Shown: positions 43,506-55,366, counted from the stretch's first letter. The stretch is DNA of 64,000 nucleotides from Strigamia acuminata (GCA_949358305.1 OX442316.1:16368001-16432000), one strand, 5' to 3'. The notes: a model not told the origin generated them from the letters alone. A program made the numbers and translations.

Positions 43506-46500
43506 CTAATTGACCCCCTTGTTGCACAAATAATTTTTGAATGACTCATCTTTGGTGTTATTCAACAATGCAGCCAATTCCTTGTTTGTACGGTGAAAGG
43601 TCGTCCCGTTGTCGCTGTACAATGTCTTTGGTAGTCTTCGGCGACTCACAAATCGTTCGAATGCGTCGATGAAATCAGGCGTGTTGAGCGAGGGCACCAA
43701 TTCGAGATGCGCCGCTCGGATGTTGCCACAAGTAAACAGTGCAATGTATGCTTTTGTTTTGCGCCCTCTGATGTACATGGGTCCCGCAAAGTCGACTCCC
43801 GTGACTGCAAACGGCTCGCAACGAGTAATTCTATCGAATGGCAGCAATCCGGGTGATTCTTGCATTAATTTGCCTTGTATCTTCATGCACGTGACGCATC
43901 GACTTGATGTTGACTTCAAGGCTCTCCTTGCGGCCGGTGTCCAGTATGACTCTCTAAATTGGGCGAGCGTTGCTGCCAAGCCGCAGTGGAGAACCTGGGA
44001 ATGAGAATGCAAAAATATTAGTTTGGTCAATTCGCATTTTTGTGGTAACACGATAGGTTGTGTTGCCGTTTGTTCATCTTTGGAGGTTTGTAGTCTGGTC
44101 CTCAGTCTCATTACTCCATTTGCATCAATGAATAAGTTGAGCAGCTTTAATTTGGATCCTGCCATCAATGGTTTCCCCTCGGTCAATTGTCTCATTTCTG
44201 CAGCGTAGTGTTGCTGCTGTGCGGCGATGATTAATTTCTGTTTTGCGTTCACGAGTTCTTCTGCATTTAGAACTCCTTGTCGACGGTGTTCGCTGTCGGC
44301 TCTCTGTTTTGAGTTGTGTGCGAAACGATAGCACCAGGCCCACACTCGACATGTGCGTAAATACGAGCTGGAAATTGGAAATGCAATTTTTTGATTATTT
44401 TGTTGAACTGCATTTGCATGGGTTTCTCCGCTTGGCGCCTCCTCTTCGTCAGCTTCACTGTCCAATTCGTCTGGGTCTATGGGTAATTTTATTTTATTAT
44501 TTGGCCAGTTTTCTTGCTCTTCACTTAGCCATTTTGTCCCTTTCCACCACAGGTTGTCATTTATCAGTTCCGATGCGTTTATGCCTCTTGTCAGTCGGTC
44601 GGCTGGATTTTCCGGGCCCGCGACGTGTTTCCATGCTTTTACGTGTGATTTCTCTCTAATTTCGATCGCCCGGTTGTTTATGAACGTTGGTGGCCGCTTG
44701 GATGTGTTTGTTATCCAATGCATCTGACTGTCGGTCCCGTAATGGTATCGGTCGCAGTCCGTCACCTCCTTCGGTTGGTCCTTAAGTCGTACCGCTAGGA
44801 GGGCGCCCATCAGTTCCATTTTGGGCAGCGTCAGCTGTTTTACTGGAGCTACTCTAGATTTGGAAAATGAAAAATTTATTATAATTAAATCTTCTTTCTT
44901 TCTGCGCATATAAGCCACTGCTCTCGGGCTGGCTTCGCAGAATATATGAAATTCGTTTTCTTGACGTAGTTTAAATCCAATCCATCTTGGCAGTTTGACT
45001 TCTTTTAATTTGGGGATTTGATTTGCCCATTTTTTCCACGTTTCTTGAATTTCTTCATTTAATTCCTTGTTCCATGTCAAGTTTCTTAGCCACAAGGTTT
45101 GGAAAAAAATCTTTGCCGTAATGGTGAAGGGACTCGCGAATCCCAACGGGTCGAAAATCTGTGCTATTATGTGGATGACTTCTCGTTTGGTGATTTGCTT
45201 GGTTTCGACGTCGTCTGTAATTTCCACAGCAAGGCTTATTTGGTCTGTGTTTGGACTCAATCGTAATCCCAAAACTTTGGTCTCGTCGTCGTTCATCAGG
45301 TTGCAATTAGATGGGACTTCTTGTTTGGCGATTTCATAATTGTCAGCAAGCTCGTCTGGATTCACTGTCCACGGCAGCTGGACGGAATAATGGCTCCCTG
45401 TCCAGTTGATGGTTTGGTTAAATTTCTTAATTATTTTCTCATCTCGCGTGGCGGCCATTGATTCATGCTGGACTCCAATCGATTCAAGCTCCCAAAATTT
45501 GCGCAACAGGTCATCTGTAGAAGGAATAATGGTTATCGTATTAGCTTGCGTAGGCGACGCGGTGAGTTGTGTCCCCTGCGTCGTTTGGCCGTGCAGCGTC
45601 CAACCCAAAATCGTGTGTACAGCGGCCAAATTTTCTTCAATAAATTTGGAACAACCCGTGGTGATCTTGTTATAATGGTCCACGCCGAGGAGAATGTCCA
45701 CTTCGCTTGAATGTAAGGCGGCCTGTTTGCAATTCACTTGGATTCCCAAGTCTTTTAATTTGTCATTTAAGGCGCTGGTTGGAATTTCTGTCGGAGTGGT
45801 TGTGCACCGCGGCGTTTCAATTGCATCGATTAATATGGCTGGAGATGCTCCGTTGGCTGGTCGTATTTTCACCTGCACTCGGTTTCTCACTTCCATTTTG
45901 GGGTGCTGACCAAACGTGGCGAGGTTGATCTTTTCCGTTTTCAATTTTTTCAAATTTAATTTCTGGGCCACGTCAGCGCGAATAAATGTGCGCTGTGCTC
46001 CGCCGTCTATGTAGCAGACACCCTTGGTTTGCAGCTTCTCTCCGCTCAATTGTGCCATTTGGATCATCAAAAATTCAACAGCTGGTCGATTTACGTTGAC
46101 AACTGTGTTTTGTTTGATTTCAGTCACCTCAATTTGTCTACCGGAACTTGATTCGTTCGTTGCTGTCGATTTTGGCTTGGTGCACAAATATGTGTGGTGC
46201 TGCCCTTCACATCGATAGCACTTCATTGACGTGCGACACTCGTTGGTCGGGTGCGGTGTTCGTCCGAGGCATCGAAAACAAACGTTTTTTGCCTTTAATT
46301 TCTCCATTCGTTCTTCAGCGTTGAGTGGGCAGACTTTTCTGTCGTGGCTCTTTGACTCACAAAATTGGCAAGTCCTAACTGCAACTGACATCATTGATGC
46401 GGAACTTTCATAGACTCGTTTATCTCTCTTGTCAAATCGTTTCTTCTCTTTTTTGAAATTCGAGGAGTCCGGAACTGCATTTAATTTCGGTTGGGATTCA

Positions 46501-47498
46501 GTTGGCCTCGATTGATTTGCCATCATCTCGTATTGGGCCTCCTTGGTCACAAATTCGTGCAGCCAGTTCATGAGACGAGGGACTGATCGCTCTGCAGCGT
46601 TCTCTCGGTCGTATTCACGCATCAGTGTACGTGGGATTGCTGTGGCCAGTGTGGGAAACAGCGTCCTTTGATATTCCTCGAGGCGCACATCGATGTTGCT
46701 CAAATTTTCGATGTTTATCTCGACGTGGCGGTGCAAATGCTGCAGTCCAGCGTGATCCTTCTCGTCCTTTACTGCAGGTAAAACGGATAAATTATTTATA
46801 AATCGATTTTCCAATAAAATTTTATCGCCATATTTCTTTTTTAAGCGATCAACTGCGACCAAGTAATTTGGTATTGTTATTTCTAACGCTTTGATGTCAT
46901 TCAAAGCGTCCCCGTGCAGATACGTGCGCAGGTGAAGCAATTTATTTATATTGTCCAACTGTGTGTCGTCTCCATATTGCACGCTAAATGTTTTCCAGAA
47001 CCCACTCCAATCCTCTGGCCGCCTACCGTCAAATTTTGGCACTTCCAACGGTTTTCTTTTTATCGAATTGTTAATTGTTGGTATTATGGCTTGATTCAAT
47101 TGTAGCGGTAAATTTTGAGGCACAATGGGTTGAACTGGATAATTTTGAGTGGTGTACGTCATAATGGCGGCTCTAGTTGATGCAGCGCGGTCCTCTATGG
47201 CGTCGATCGCGTTGCTCACCTCGTCCACCTCAAGGTCACTTTTTGCCAAGTCCATGGCCAAATCACTGGCTTTTGTAACGCGGAGCATTTTCCCCGCCAG
47301 TTGATCTGTCCAGATGCTGAGCACGTCTTTGGTCACCACCGGCACGCCAGCAAAGGCAGTTGTAATGGCGGCCATTAATGTCTCTGCAGCCTGGATGGCT
47401 GTGGTCAAGGCCCTTCTCTTCAATTCAAATTTCGGAGGCATTTTTTTACTTGCAGTTTGGGGTACTCCCGGGTTTCGGCACCAAAATGTAGATTCCAA
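43506..47498 (-). pseudogene. BEL/Pao gag-pol, RT palm and integrase end missing
   Basis: 1330-codon open frame; the likely start is ATG 47441 (MPPKFELKRR), since the first 19 codons include the PBS. Gag has a DUF1759-like region (WSGFWKTF), then Cys/His knuckles (CQFC...C; CFRCLGRTPHPTNEC; CYRCEGQHHTYLC) and a protease with YIDGGA in place of the usual D-S/T-G. The RT segment runs from the N-terminal region straight to a KVLGLRLSP stretch; the whole palm with YVDD is absent although the frame is kept. RNase H has LPKMELMGALLA and TDSQ, but FCEAS where FxDAS is usual. Integrase ends soon after SDNGTTFH, so the final Glu region is lost. Length is about 400 aa below full BEL polyproteins. Confidence 0.85.
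47465..47483 (-). promoter_or_regulatory. Primer binding site of the BEL element
   Basis: On the minus strand, a few bases after the 5' LTR, TGGTGCCGAAACCCGGGAG starts with TGG as expected for pairing to a tRNA CCA end. I could not assign the tRNA with confidence. Confidence 0.55.
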
Positions 47499-49911
47499 TC
47501 GCTTTTAGTTGGTCTTCTAAAGTCTCTGGCTTCTTTGTAATTTTAAGTGTATGTTTTAAATAAATCTGCAGCTTGCTTCCACCATGAATTTTGTACCCAG
47601 GTAGCATTATATATTGGGCCAATATTGGACCAATATCGGGTATCTTGGGGTTCTGCTGGCCAATATAACCAACCTTCAACCAATATTGGTACAACATTGG
47701 GAACATAAGATTGGCCAATATTGGGAATACGATATTGGCCCAATGTTGGCTAAGGATTGGCAAGCCAATATTGGGTTTCCATGCCAGACCCAATGTTGGC
47801 CCGATATTGGCTGGCAACATTGGCCCAATATCAACCAGCCAATTGTTAGCCAATATTGGCTGTCCATAGGCAGCCATTGATTGGCCAATATTGGGAATAC
47901 AATATTGGCCCAATGTTGGCTAAAGATTGGCAAGCCAATATTGGATTTCCACACCAGACTCAATGTTGGCCCGATATTGGCCGGCAATATTGGCCCAATA
48001 TTGACTAGCCAATTGTTAGCCAATATTGGCTGTCGGTAGGCAGCCATTAATTGGCCAATATTGGGAATACAATATTGGCCCAATGTTGGCTAAGGATTGG
48101 CAAGCCAATATTGGGTTTCCACGCCAGACCCAATGTTGGCCCGATATTGGCCGGCAATATTGGCCCAATATTAACTAGCCAATTGTTAGCCAATATTGGC
48201 TGTCGATAGGCAGCCATTGATTGGCCATTATTTGGAATACAATATTGGCCCAATATTGGCTAAAGATTGGCAAGCCAATATTCGGTTGCAATGTCTGAGC
48301 CAATGTTGGCCCAATATTGGTTGTTGATATTGGTCCAATATTAACTAGCCGTTTGTTAGCCAATATTGGCTGTACGTTGGTTGCCATTAATTGGCCAATA
48401 TTGTAAATCCAATAATGGATCAATCTGGCCACGGTCACTTAGAAATTGGAATTATCAAAAACTGACCAAATTTTTGAATTCCTTAGTGTTTTTTACACTT
48501 GTCTCCAAAAATGCATTTTTTGGCATAAAAATTTATGTTCTCAATATTTCAGCCAAATTTTTAATCATTTTGTAAAAGTCTGGAACAATGTCTGGATTCC
48601 AACCAAAATAATGTATATTTCTTTAGCATGGAGGTTTTATCATTTATACTTCAACACTTAATTAATTTATCATTGCTATAGTCAGATGAAATAAAAAGTT
48701 GTACCAAATTCTTTAATTTTTTATTTTAATTATTCATCTAATGATTGGAACACCATCGCAATTGATGCGAGTTTGTATAACTGCCTTCTGCAGATTTTGC
48801 TTTACTTTTATATTGTAGCTGTGGATGAATACTCCAATGTTTGACTTTTACAAAGTTTTAACAAGGCCTTTTCTGATGATTTCTATAAAATTTCTAAGAA
48901 ATTTTTTATGGGATTAATTTTCATTGGATTTTATATAAGGTTTTCACTGTTTTTTTGCCATTAATAAACACTGAAAATTTTAATATTTTCTGTAAATAAT
49001 TAGAAATAATGGTCCACGATTGGCCTGTTTACCAGGTTGGCCCAACATTGTGACACTATATTGGGCCAATGTCAAGATGTAAAAAAACGCCAGATTGGCC
49101 CAATATTGGTTATGAGTATTGGCCCAATGTTGGCACACAATATTGGGCCAATGTCGGGATGTAAGAAAACGCCAGATTGGCCCAATATTGGTTACGAGTA
49201 TTGGCCCAATGTTGGCACACAATATTGGGCCAATGTCGGGATGTAAGAAAACGCCAGATTGGCCCAATATTGGTTCAAAATATTGGCCCAATATTGGTTA
49301 CGAGTATTGGCCCAATATTGGGAAACAATATTGGGCCAATCTGGCGTTTTCTTACATCCCGACATTGGCCCAATATTGTGTCCCAACATTGGCCCAATAT
49401 TTTAGCCAATATTGGGCCAATGTTGCGCCAATATATAATGCTACCTGGGTACACTCACTGGGGTTAAACTTTATTGTCTTCAAAAAGATATATACAAAAA
49501 CGCTCCTATTGGAGCACCACTAATCCGATAATTGGCTTCAGCTGCATTCCTAGAAGGAGAGCTGAAGCCAGGTCATGTGACAATAATCTAACCCTCTTTA
49601 AATAAAAGGTTAATGACACTAAATTGTAAATAAACAAATAAAAAACATAATAAATGGAAATATTAAATATCAAATCAAAAAATATGGAAATTAGCAAATA
49701 AAGACACTAAAATATTATAATAAGAATTAATAAGAACAAATATCAAATAGAAAACATTATTAAATCAAGGTTTACAAAATAGCAATAATAATGGCACATT
49801 AAAGGGAATGTGCACCCAAATTAAAATGTTATGAAATCAAAATACAAAAATATCAAATAAAATGACACATTAAAGGGAATGTGAACCTGAGGTAAAACGC
49901 CAGTTTTCACA
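47487..49911 (-). repeat. 5' LTR of the BEL element with a nested insertion
   Basis: LTR parts 47487-47595 and 49450-49911 flank the element at 47596-49449. The TA at the insertion point is doubled. Confidence 0.93.
47596..49449. mobile_element. TA-flanked element made of CCAATATTGG-type palindromes
   Basis: 1854 bp with ends CCCAGGTAGCATTATATA and TATATAATGCTACCTGGG, duplicated TA at both sides. The left half has about four 170-bp units (starts near 47713, 47880, 48050, 48220) and the right half about three 82-bp units (49060-49320). Both are almost wholly composed of TTGGCCAATATTGGG variants, so the CCAAT box appears dozens of times on both strands. The centre (48440-49010) is plain AT-rich DNA. 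Open frames of 60-155 codons on both strands are a by-product of the repeat. No transposase. TA duplication suggests Tc1/mariner-type mobilisation. Confidence 0.9.
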
Positions 49912-50360
49912 AATTGGATGATTTTGGTGAAAAATTGGATGATTTTGGTGAAAAATTGGATGATTTTGGTGAAAAATTGAATGATTTTGGTGAAAAATTG
50001 GATGATTTTGGTGAAAAATTGGATGATTTTGGTGAAAAATTGGATGATTTTGGTGAAAAATTGGCTTTTTTAGTGAAAAATTGACTTTTTTAGTGAAAAA
50101 TTGGCTTTTTTAGTGAAAAATTTAATATTTTAATGAAAAATTTAATATTTTAATGAAAAATTTAATATTTTAATGAAAAATTTAATATTTTAATGAAAAA
50201 TTTAATATTTTAGTTAAAAATACAAAGATTTTAGTGAAAAATTCAAAATTTTAGTGAAAAATTCAAGATTTTAGTGAAAAATTCAAGATTTTAGTGAAAA
50301 ATTCAAGATTTTAGTGAAAAATTCAAGATTTTAGTGAAAAATTCAAGATTTTAGTGAAAA
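49912..50360. repeat. Right part of the split minisatellite, evolving units
   Basis: Units of 20-21 bp change stepwise: GGATGATTTTGGTGAAAAATT, then GGCTTTTTTAGTGAAAAATT, then TAATATTTTAATGAAAAATT, then CAAGATTTTAGTGAAAAATT. The GTGAAAAATT core stays constant while the other half switches in blocks. Confidence 0.93.
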
Positions 50361-50930
50361 AATCAGGATTTTTGATAAAAATTAGGTTTTTTGGCCCAGA
50401 AAATAAATTTTTGCTTCAAAATATGAATTTTTCCCATTGCTCAAAAACTAACAAAATAGAGATATTTAAAATGTTGAAAATTTCTTGGAATTCGGGGTAC
50501 CCTGTCGCGACGTGGGGCTCTTGACAAGCACACGCTGTGATTGATGGTGCTGCCAGCTTCCCTGCCAGGCTGCTAGCATGCATGATTATGCTCAAACAAC
50601 TGTCAACTCATGTTATGATGCACTAGCTAGTAGTGCGGCGAAAAACCCCGTTCAACTTTGGAATCTTCTTCACTTTTTCACTTTTATTTCGTCATCAATT
50701 TTAACCATCATCGTACACACTTTTTCCATTTCTATTTCGCACCTTGACTACCATTAATCATGTGATGTGCAATCAGCAATTCTATTAAAGCGTGTAATTT
50801 ACTCAACTTTTTCTTTTTATTTCGGGATTTGATCAATCTAGCAAATGATTGATGGCTCCAATTGGATTAATCCACTCATATGTCTTAATATACACTTGTT
50901 ATGTGTGAAAAATGTGCAAATGATTTTTTG
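50361..50930. other. No gene seen
   Basis: Contains a short GC-richer patch near 50500-50640 but no supported gene. Confidence 0.35.
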
Positions 50931-50934
50931 GGTG

Positions 50935-51020
50935 TTTTTCTTAATTTTCTTCAATTTTTATCAATTTCAATCAATTTTCATCAATTTTTCATCAATTTTC
51001 ATCAACTTTCATCAACTTTC
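50935..51020. repeat. Short tandem repeat TCATCAATTT
   Basis: Degenerate head-to-tail 10-12 bp units of CATCAATTTT. Confidence 0.75.
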
Positions 51021-51059
51021 AGTGGACCGAGCCCCTCAAATTGATTATTAGACAAAAAA

Positions 51060-51440
51060 ATTCAATCTTCGGCCAGAAAATCCAATTTTAGGCAAAAAAT
51101 CTAATTTTAGGAAAAAAAGAATCCAATTTTAGGCCAAAAAATCCAATTTTAAACCAAAATATCCAATTTTAGGCCAAAATATCCAATTTTAGGCCAAAAT
51201 ATCCAATTTTAGGCCACAATATCCAATTTTAGGCCAAAATATCCAATTTTAGGCCAAAAAATCCAATTTTAGGCCAAAATATCCAATTTTAGGCCAAAAT
51301 ATCCAATTTTAGGCCAAAATATCCAATTTTAGGCCAAAATATCCAATTTTAGGCCAAAAAATCCAATTTTAAGCCAAAAAATTCAATTTTAGGCCAAAAA
51401 AACCAAATTTTAAGCCAAAAAATCCAATTTTAGGCTTAAT
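51060..51440. repeat. 20-bp minisatellite, about 18 copies
   Basis: Units of ATCCAATTTTAGGCCAAAAT with occasional indels; the edges are more diverged than the centre. Confidence 0.95.
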
Positions 51441-51699
51441 TAAGCTAGAAGGGACCCGAAATAAAAATGTGTTTAGGACCCTAAAAAAAGCTCAATCCGG
51501 TCCTGTCTAGCGCCCCAGATTTGGAGAGGCGCCATTTCAGTTGATTTAAGCTTAGTTGCTCAAAATTAAAAATTAATTTTAACAAATATGTCGACAAAAA
51601 AAATCTCATCTTTCTTTTTTGTCTTTCTAAATGCTTCGTCTATAAAATATTCTGAGAAGATAATACAATTTCATCACCACAAGTTAGTAATTCTAATCT

Positions 51700-51850
51700 C
51701 GTCGGCTTTTTGAATCCGATCGCGCAGCTCGGTCGCTCTCAAGTCTCAACACTCGAGATGCCCGTGGGATTTGTTCTCTCGACTGCTGCGAGAATGAATC
51801 CCCACTACGCGCTACGGCGCTACACCTCGCCTTCCCATTTGTCTCCAATC
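51700..51850. promoter_or_regulatory. Small CpG-rich patch, possible promoter or 5' exon
   Basis: Sharp GC and CpG increase within AT-rich DNA. A 70-codon plus-strand frame crosses it but is not recognisable and has no splice support. Unassigned. Confidence 0.3.
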
Positions 51851-51859
51851 TATCACTGT

Positions 51860-53220
51860 CACCGAATACCGAAACAATCCCCGTTCATATTTAATCGACA
51901 ATTTAATAATTATAAATACTAAAACTAAAAAAAAACACCGAAAATAATTGCAATTGTTGAAATTGATTTCATTGATAATATTAAAAGCGATGATTCCGTA
52001 AATAAACAACAATAAGGAAACAATAACGACGGAGAGCAGATGCCACGCCTCATTACATCACTATGTTTACGATTTTATGTTGTGTGCTAATGGGCGTCAC
52101 ATGTTGTTGTGGGCATCAGGAACAGTTAATGCTCATCGCCCATTCTCGATGTAAACAAGGGGATTCAAAACTGCTTTTATTGTTAGTTTGCAATATTGAT
52201 AATTGCCGCGCTAATATTGAATACTAGAGTGAAGAAATAGGCTTATCGCTGAATGCATTAAATATGTATGTTGTTTGTACATTAAATAATGCATTTCGTA
52301 ATATAATTTTGAAAATTAATTTTGAAAATTAATTTGTATTTGACAAATATTAATATTAATGCTGGGAAATGGATTTCGTAATACATTTTACAATGTGTGT
52401 TATCATTCGCACCGTAAAAATGCATTAATTTTGCTTGTATGCTGATTTCAGGCAGCCGTAACGTTGTCAGGAAGTGAAAAGGAATTTAGAGTTGCCACTG
52501 CAAGCATACGCTTCTTACCCACAATCCCTCAGTTCACAGTCTAGTGTATTTAGGCCTGTGTTTCAATATATATGAGTTTATATGCAGAGCTGCCATAAAT
52601 AATGAAATGAAGTTTGTTTAGCTTTGGAATGGGCTCAAAGGACCTATTATTTTCTGCAATATATTGAAATTGGTGCAGAATTTTTTTTTTTTTTTTAATA
52701 AAAATATTTTTTTTTTTGGGGGGGGGGGGGGTTTAGAATTTTTTTTTATTTTTTTTTAATTTTTATTTAAAATGGAGAAAAATTAAATGGTGTTATTTTT
52801 GTTTTTTTCGGTAGACCCACAAATTGCACCCTTGATTATGATTAGAGTTTGAATTTATAACTACTCCAGCTGTACAGTTTGAATGAATCCCACAAGTGAG
52901 ATAAATTATCCGCAACTTCAAGAAAATAATTTCGTTTTCCTTCTTTCTTTTTCTCGCCCATTTTTCTTCTTTTTTTTCCAAATCTCTTTTAACATAATGA
53001 ACTTCCAGTTGCATTCACGCTTCACAGACGTCGCCACTTGGCATGGCGGATTTTAAATCGTTCGTGGAAGTAAATTGAAAAAACAAACAAGTATAAAACT
53101 CCCATTGAAACTCACATTACAAAAAATAAAAACAAATAAAAATGTTTTAACAAGCGCCATTCAAGACTCAAAAAAACAAAAAAACCAAACGAAGCTGTAA
53201 TTCAACCACAAATTTCGATC
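51860..53220. other. No gene seen; low-complexity tract
   Basis: AT-rich. 52680-52760 is a run of T/A tracts interrupted by 14 consecutive G (52718-52731), a likely slippage hotspot and assembly risk. Confidence 0.5.
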
Positions 53221-53289
53221 AGTTTTTTAAAAAAATATTTTTTTCATATTTTTCATATTTGTCTCGAGAATTGAAAGGAAAAGTGGAAA

Positions 53290-53450
53290 AATTAACTTTC
53301 CTTCGTCGTCAGACTCTGACATCGAGATATACGATACGCGAACGGTTTGTTTTCTTTTCGCCACGCACCGCCATCTCTGTGTTTGACTCGCCGTCGCCAT
53401 GACAACACAGGCGACGATTGGATAAATATTGTCCGAGCAGAACGAGTTTT
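53290..53450 (-). promoter_or_regulatory. CpG-rich patch, possible promoter/5' exon of a minus-strand gene
   Basis: CpG-containing block. On the minus strand the frame from ATGGCGACGGCG (about 53401) through a second ATG (MSESDDEGK) runs to a weak GTTAAT donor. No downstream exon found. Low confidence. Confidence 0.25.
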
Positions 53451-53787
53451 CAATGTCGATAATTTGATTTGGGAACCACCAATTCATCGCCACCAACTTC
53501 CTTTCCCCCATTTTTATCCTTTCACATATTTTATTTCCACATTTTAAACGAATTAGACAATAAAAACTAAAAACTCCCACCAGAATGCGCAATGCAAACA
53601 AAATGACGCCACCATAACACACAAGTATACAAGAACAAGAAAACTAAATTCACAAGTGAACTGGAACACGAAAACTGCATAGAAATAGCACTTTTTCTCG
53701 CCCCAAAAAGGAACTCGATATCAGAGCGATTGCTCATCTTTTTATTTTCATAAAAATTCTAATCTTAGTTAGTTTTAAATATCTTTT

Positions 53788-53951
53788 AGGGGATAGCGCG
53801 TACGCAGTCCCCCACTATCAAAAATTATGTGCCCGAGTAAACCCCAATTAGAGGTACTCGCAGGGTCAACCCAAACTGAGTGCAATGAAAGGGTCTTCCG
53901 CTGGAAGCACAGGCCTAGTGACCCCTGTTAACTTCCGCACCAAGTAAGTAT
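53788..53951 (-). ncRNA. U1 snRNA-like gene (variant)
   Basis: 164 bases on the minus strand, the normal U1 length. Recognised parts in order: 5' end ATACTTACTTGG (canonical ATACTTACCTGG, so position 9 is T not C); stem-loop 1 with GGAAG/CTTCC and CAGG/CCTG stems but loop GGTCACTAGG instead of the conserved GATCACGAAG bound by U1-70K; stem-loop 2 with the exact U1A/SNF target ATTGCACTC; stem-loop 3 (CGAGT...ACTCG); Sm site AATTTTTGA; and stem-loop 4 GGGGGACTGCGTACGCGC...CCCC. Stems are kept while two protein/RNA contact sites are changed, so this is either a variant U1 or a lightly decayed pseudogene. Upstream promoter elements were not identified. Confidence 0.85.
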
Positions 53952-54434
53952 AAAACAAGGATCACAAAGAAGAAGGCCTACCCTCGAAATCACTGCAATT
54001 TGGTTGGTATTTCGACTTTTAATTGCGTTTTTTAAAACTAATACGTCATCGGCAATTTTTGTCACTCGTTTCCGACAAACTAGTGTTGGAATTTAAATTA
54101 ATTATTACATTAGATTCGGGAAATTCCGTTTGAATAAGGAGAAATAAAAGTAATTGCGGATTCAATGTGTTTTTTCGAAGAGCTTGGTACTCCTGGCGCC
54201 ATCTTTCGGCAACATTGAGCATTATTCTTTAAAAACTTCGGTTTTAGAGTTGCGAATGAATATTTTAAAGTGGCTCGTAAATTAATTTAAAAATTCGAAT
54301 TTTGTTTAATTAAATTCCACGTTATTCGTGTTCAATCGGTTTGATTTTTTTCTTCAAATCGATTCAACGGGTACTTTGTCCGCTTTGCCGGCATTAGCAC
54401 AACGACTCCCAGCAGGCTCTACTAACCTTAACAC
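53952..54434. other. Intergenic between U1 and RPL27
   Basis: Should hold the U1 promoter (plus coordinates just above 53951) and distal RPL27 promoter; no motif that I can assign with confidence. Confidence 0.35.
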
Positions 54435-54442
54435 TGACGTCA
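54435..54442. promoter_or_regulatory. CRE palindrome TGACGTCA upstream of RPL27
   Basis: Perfect CREB/ATF consensus, just before ACTTCCGG (ETS-type) at about 54454 and the presumed 5' UTR exon ending at the GTAAGT donor 54521. Confidence 0.5.
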
Positions 54443-54622
54443 CCCAGTCTTTAACTTCCGGTGGGTGCCATTGTGTGTGAGTTGTTCGTCCCCATCTGGA
54501 GAGCGAGAAATTTCCAATCCGTAAGTAAAATCGCCAATCTCGGCCATCCGTTTCAAACTCCTCGATATCCCGCGAACCTACAAAATAAACCAAACATTTA
54601 TTACGTTATTTGCAGCCCAACG

Positions 54623-55226
54623 ATGGGTAAAATAATGAAACCTGGCAAAGTGGTGTTAGTACTGAACGGGCGATACGCGGGCCGAAAAGCCATCATCGTA
54701 AAGGTAAAAGAAAAATATTAATAACCGAAATATTTAACCACAACGCACGTTTCTCCGCAGAACCACGACGAAGGCAGCACGGAAAAACCGTACGGCCATG
54801 CGCTGATCGCGGGCGTGAATCGCTATCCCCGCAAAGTGACGAAACGCATGGGCAAGAAGAAAATCAGTAAAAGATCGAAGGTTAAACCGTTCCTCAAGGT
54901 GTATAACTACAACCATTTGATGCCGACAAGGTGCCGAAACTAAAACAAAGACGAAAAGGAGAGTTTGGGTTAATTTTTGCATGTATTTTGGCAGATATAT
55001 GGTCGATATTCCGTTCGACAAGTCAGTCATCAATAAGGACGTAATGAAAGATCCGAAGAAGAGGAGGAAGGCCAGGCGGGAGATCAAGAACAAATTAGAA
55101 GAGAGGTATATTTTGTATTTTTGAGCATTACCTGCGAGTAATTATAACTATTGTGGTTCGTTATTTCGTTTTTCTAGGTACAAGACTGGCAAAAACAGAT
55201 GGTTTTTCCAAAAATTGCGATTCTAA
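54623..55226 (+). CDS. RPL27: 60S ribosomal protein L27 (eL27)
   Basis: Coding exons 54623-54703, 54761-54930, 54995-55105 and 55178-55226 join in phase to 136 codons plus stop, the standard length of the family. The start [20 protein letters not shown] is the conserved KOW-domain N-terminus; later [33 protein letters not shown] and the C-terminal W-F-F-QKLRF are all typical. A 5' UTR exon appears to end at 54520 (donor GTAAGT) and splice to 54616, seven bases before the ATG. All introns are GT-AG and short (57-95 bases). A cytosolic large-subunit protein; no oddity. Poly(A) signal AATAAA at 55257-55262. Confidence 0.97.
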
Positions 55227-55256
55227 GACTGTAATAAGTTGGAAAAAAAAAGATAA

Positions 55257-55262
55257 AATAAA
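55257..55262 (+). terminator. Poly(A) signal of RPL27
   Basis: AATAAA 31 bases after the stop codon; the convergent DCTN2 gene ends at 55367, about 105 bases away. Confidence 0.7.
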
Positions 55263-55366
55263 GCAATTTCGATGTTTATTTGTCTGGTTTTTCGGTCATA
55301 AATAGATGCAAAATGTTTTATATAGCGGATAATTAAAAATCAAAATTTCAAGGCAAAAATTACTTC

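Larger units (their letters stand above)
42907..49911 (-). mobile_element. BEL/Pao LTR retrotransposon, internally deleted
   Basis: Minus-strand element with LTRs TGTAGATT...TTTTCACA: 3' LTR 42907-43475 (569 bp) and 5' LTR 47487-49911 (569 bp plus a 1856-bp insertion). Flanked by the 5-base duplication AATTG (42902-42906 and 49912-49916). Polypurine tract GCGGGGGGAG at 43476-43485, PBS next to the 5' LTR. The parts of the LTRs that I compared are the same, so the copy is recent although its pol is defective. Confidence 0.95.

Noticed and set aside
47543-49523. Proteins with repeating IGPIL/NIGQ words
   Set aside because: Open frames occur on both strands as a consequence of the palindromic nucleotide repeat; no start context, conservation or domain.
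51710-51922. 70-codon frame in the CpG patch as a protein
   Set aside because: No family, no splice support; the CpG patch itself is kept only as a possible promoter.
53788-53951. tRNA or 7SK-type RNA
   Set aside because: The U1 features (5' end, U1A loop, Sm site, stem-loop 4, 164-base length) explain the sequence fully.
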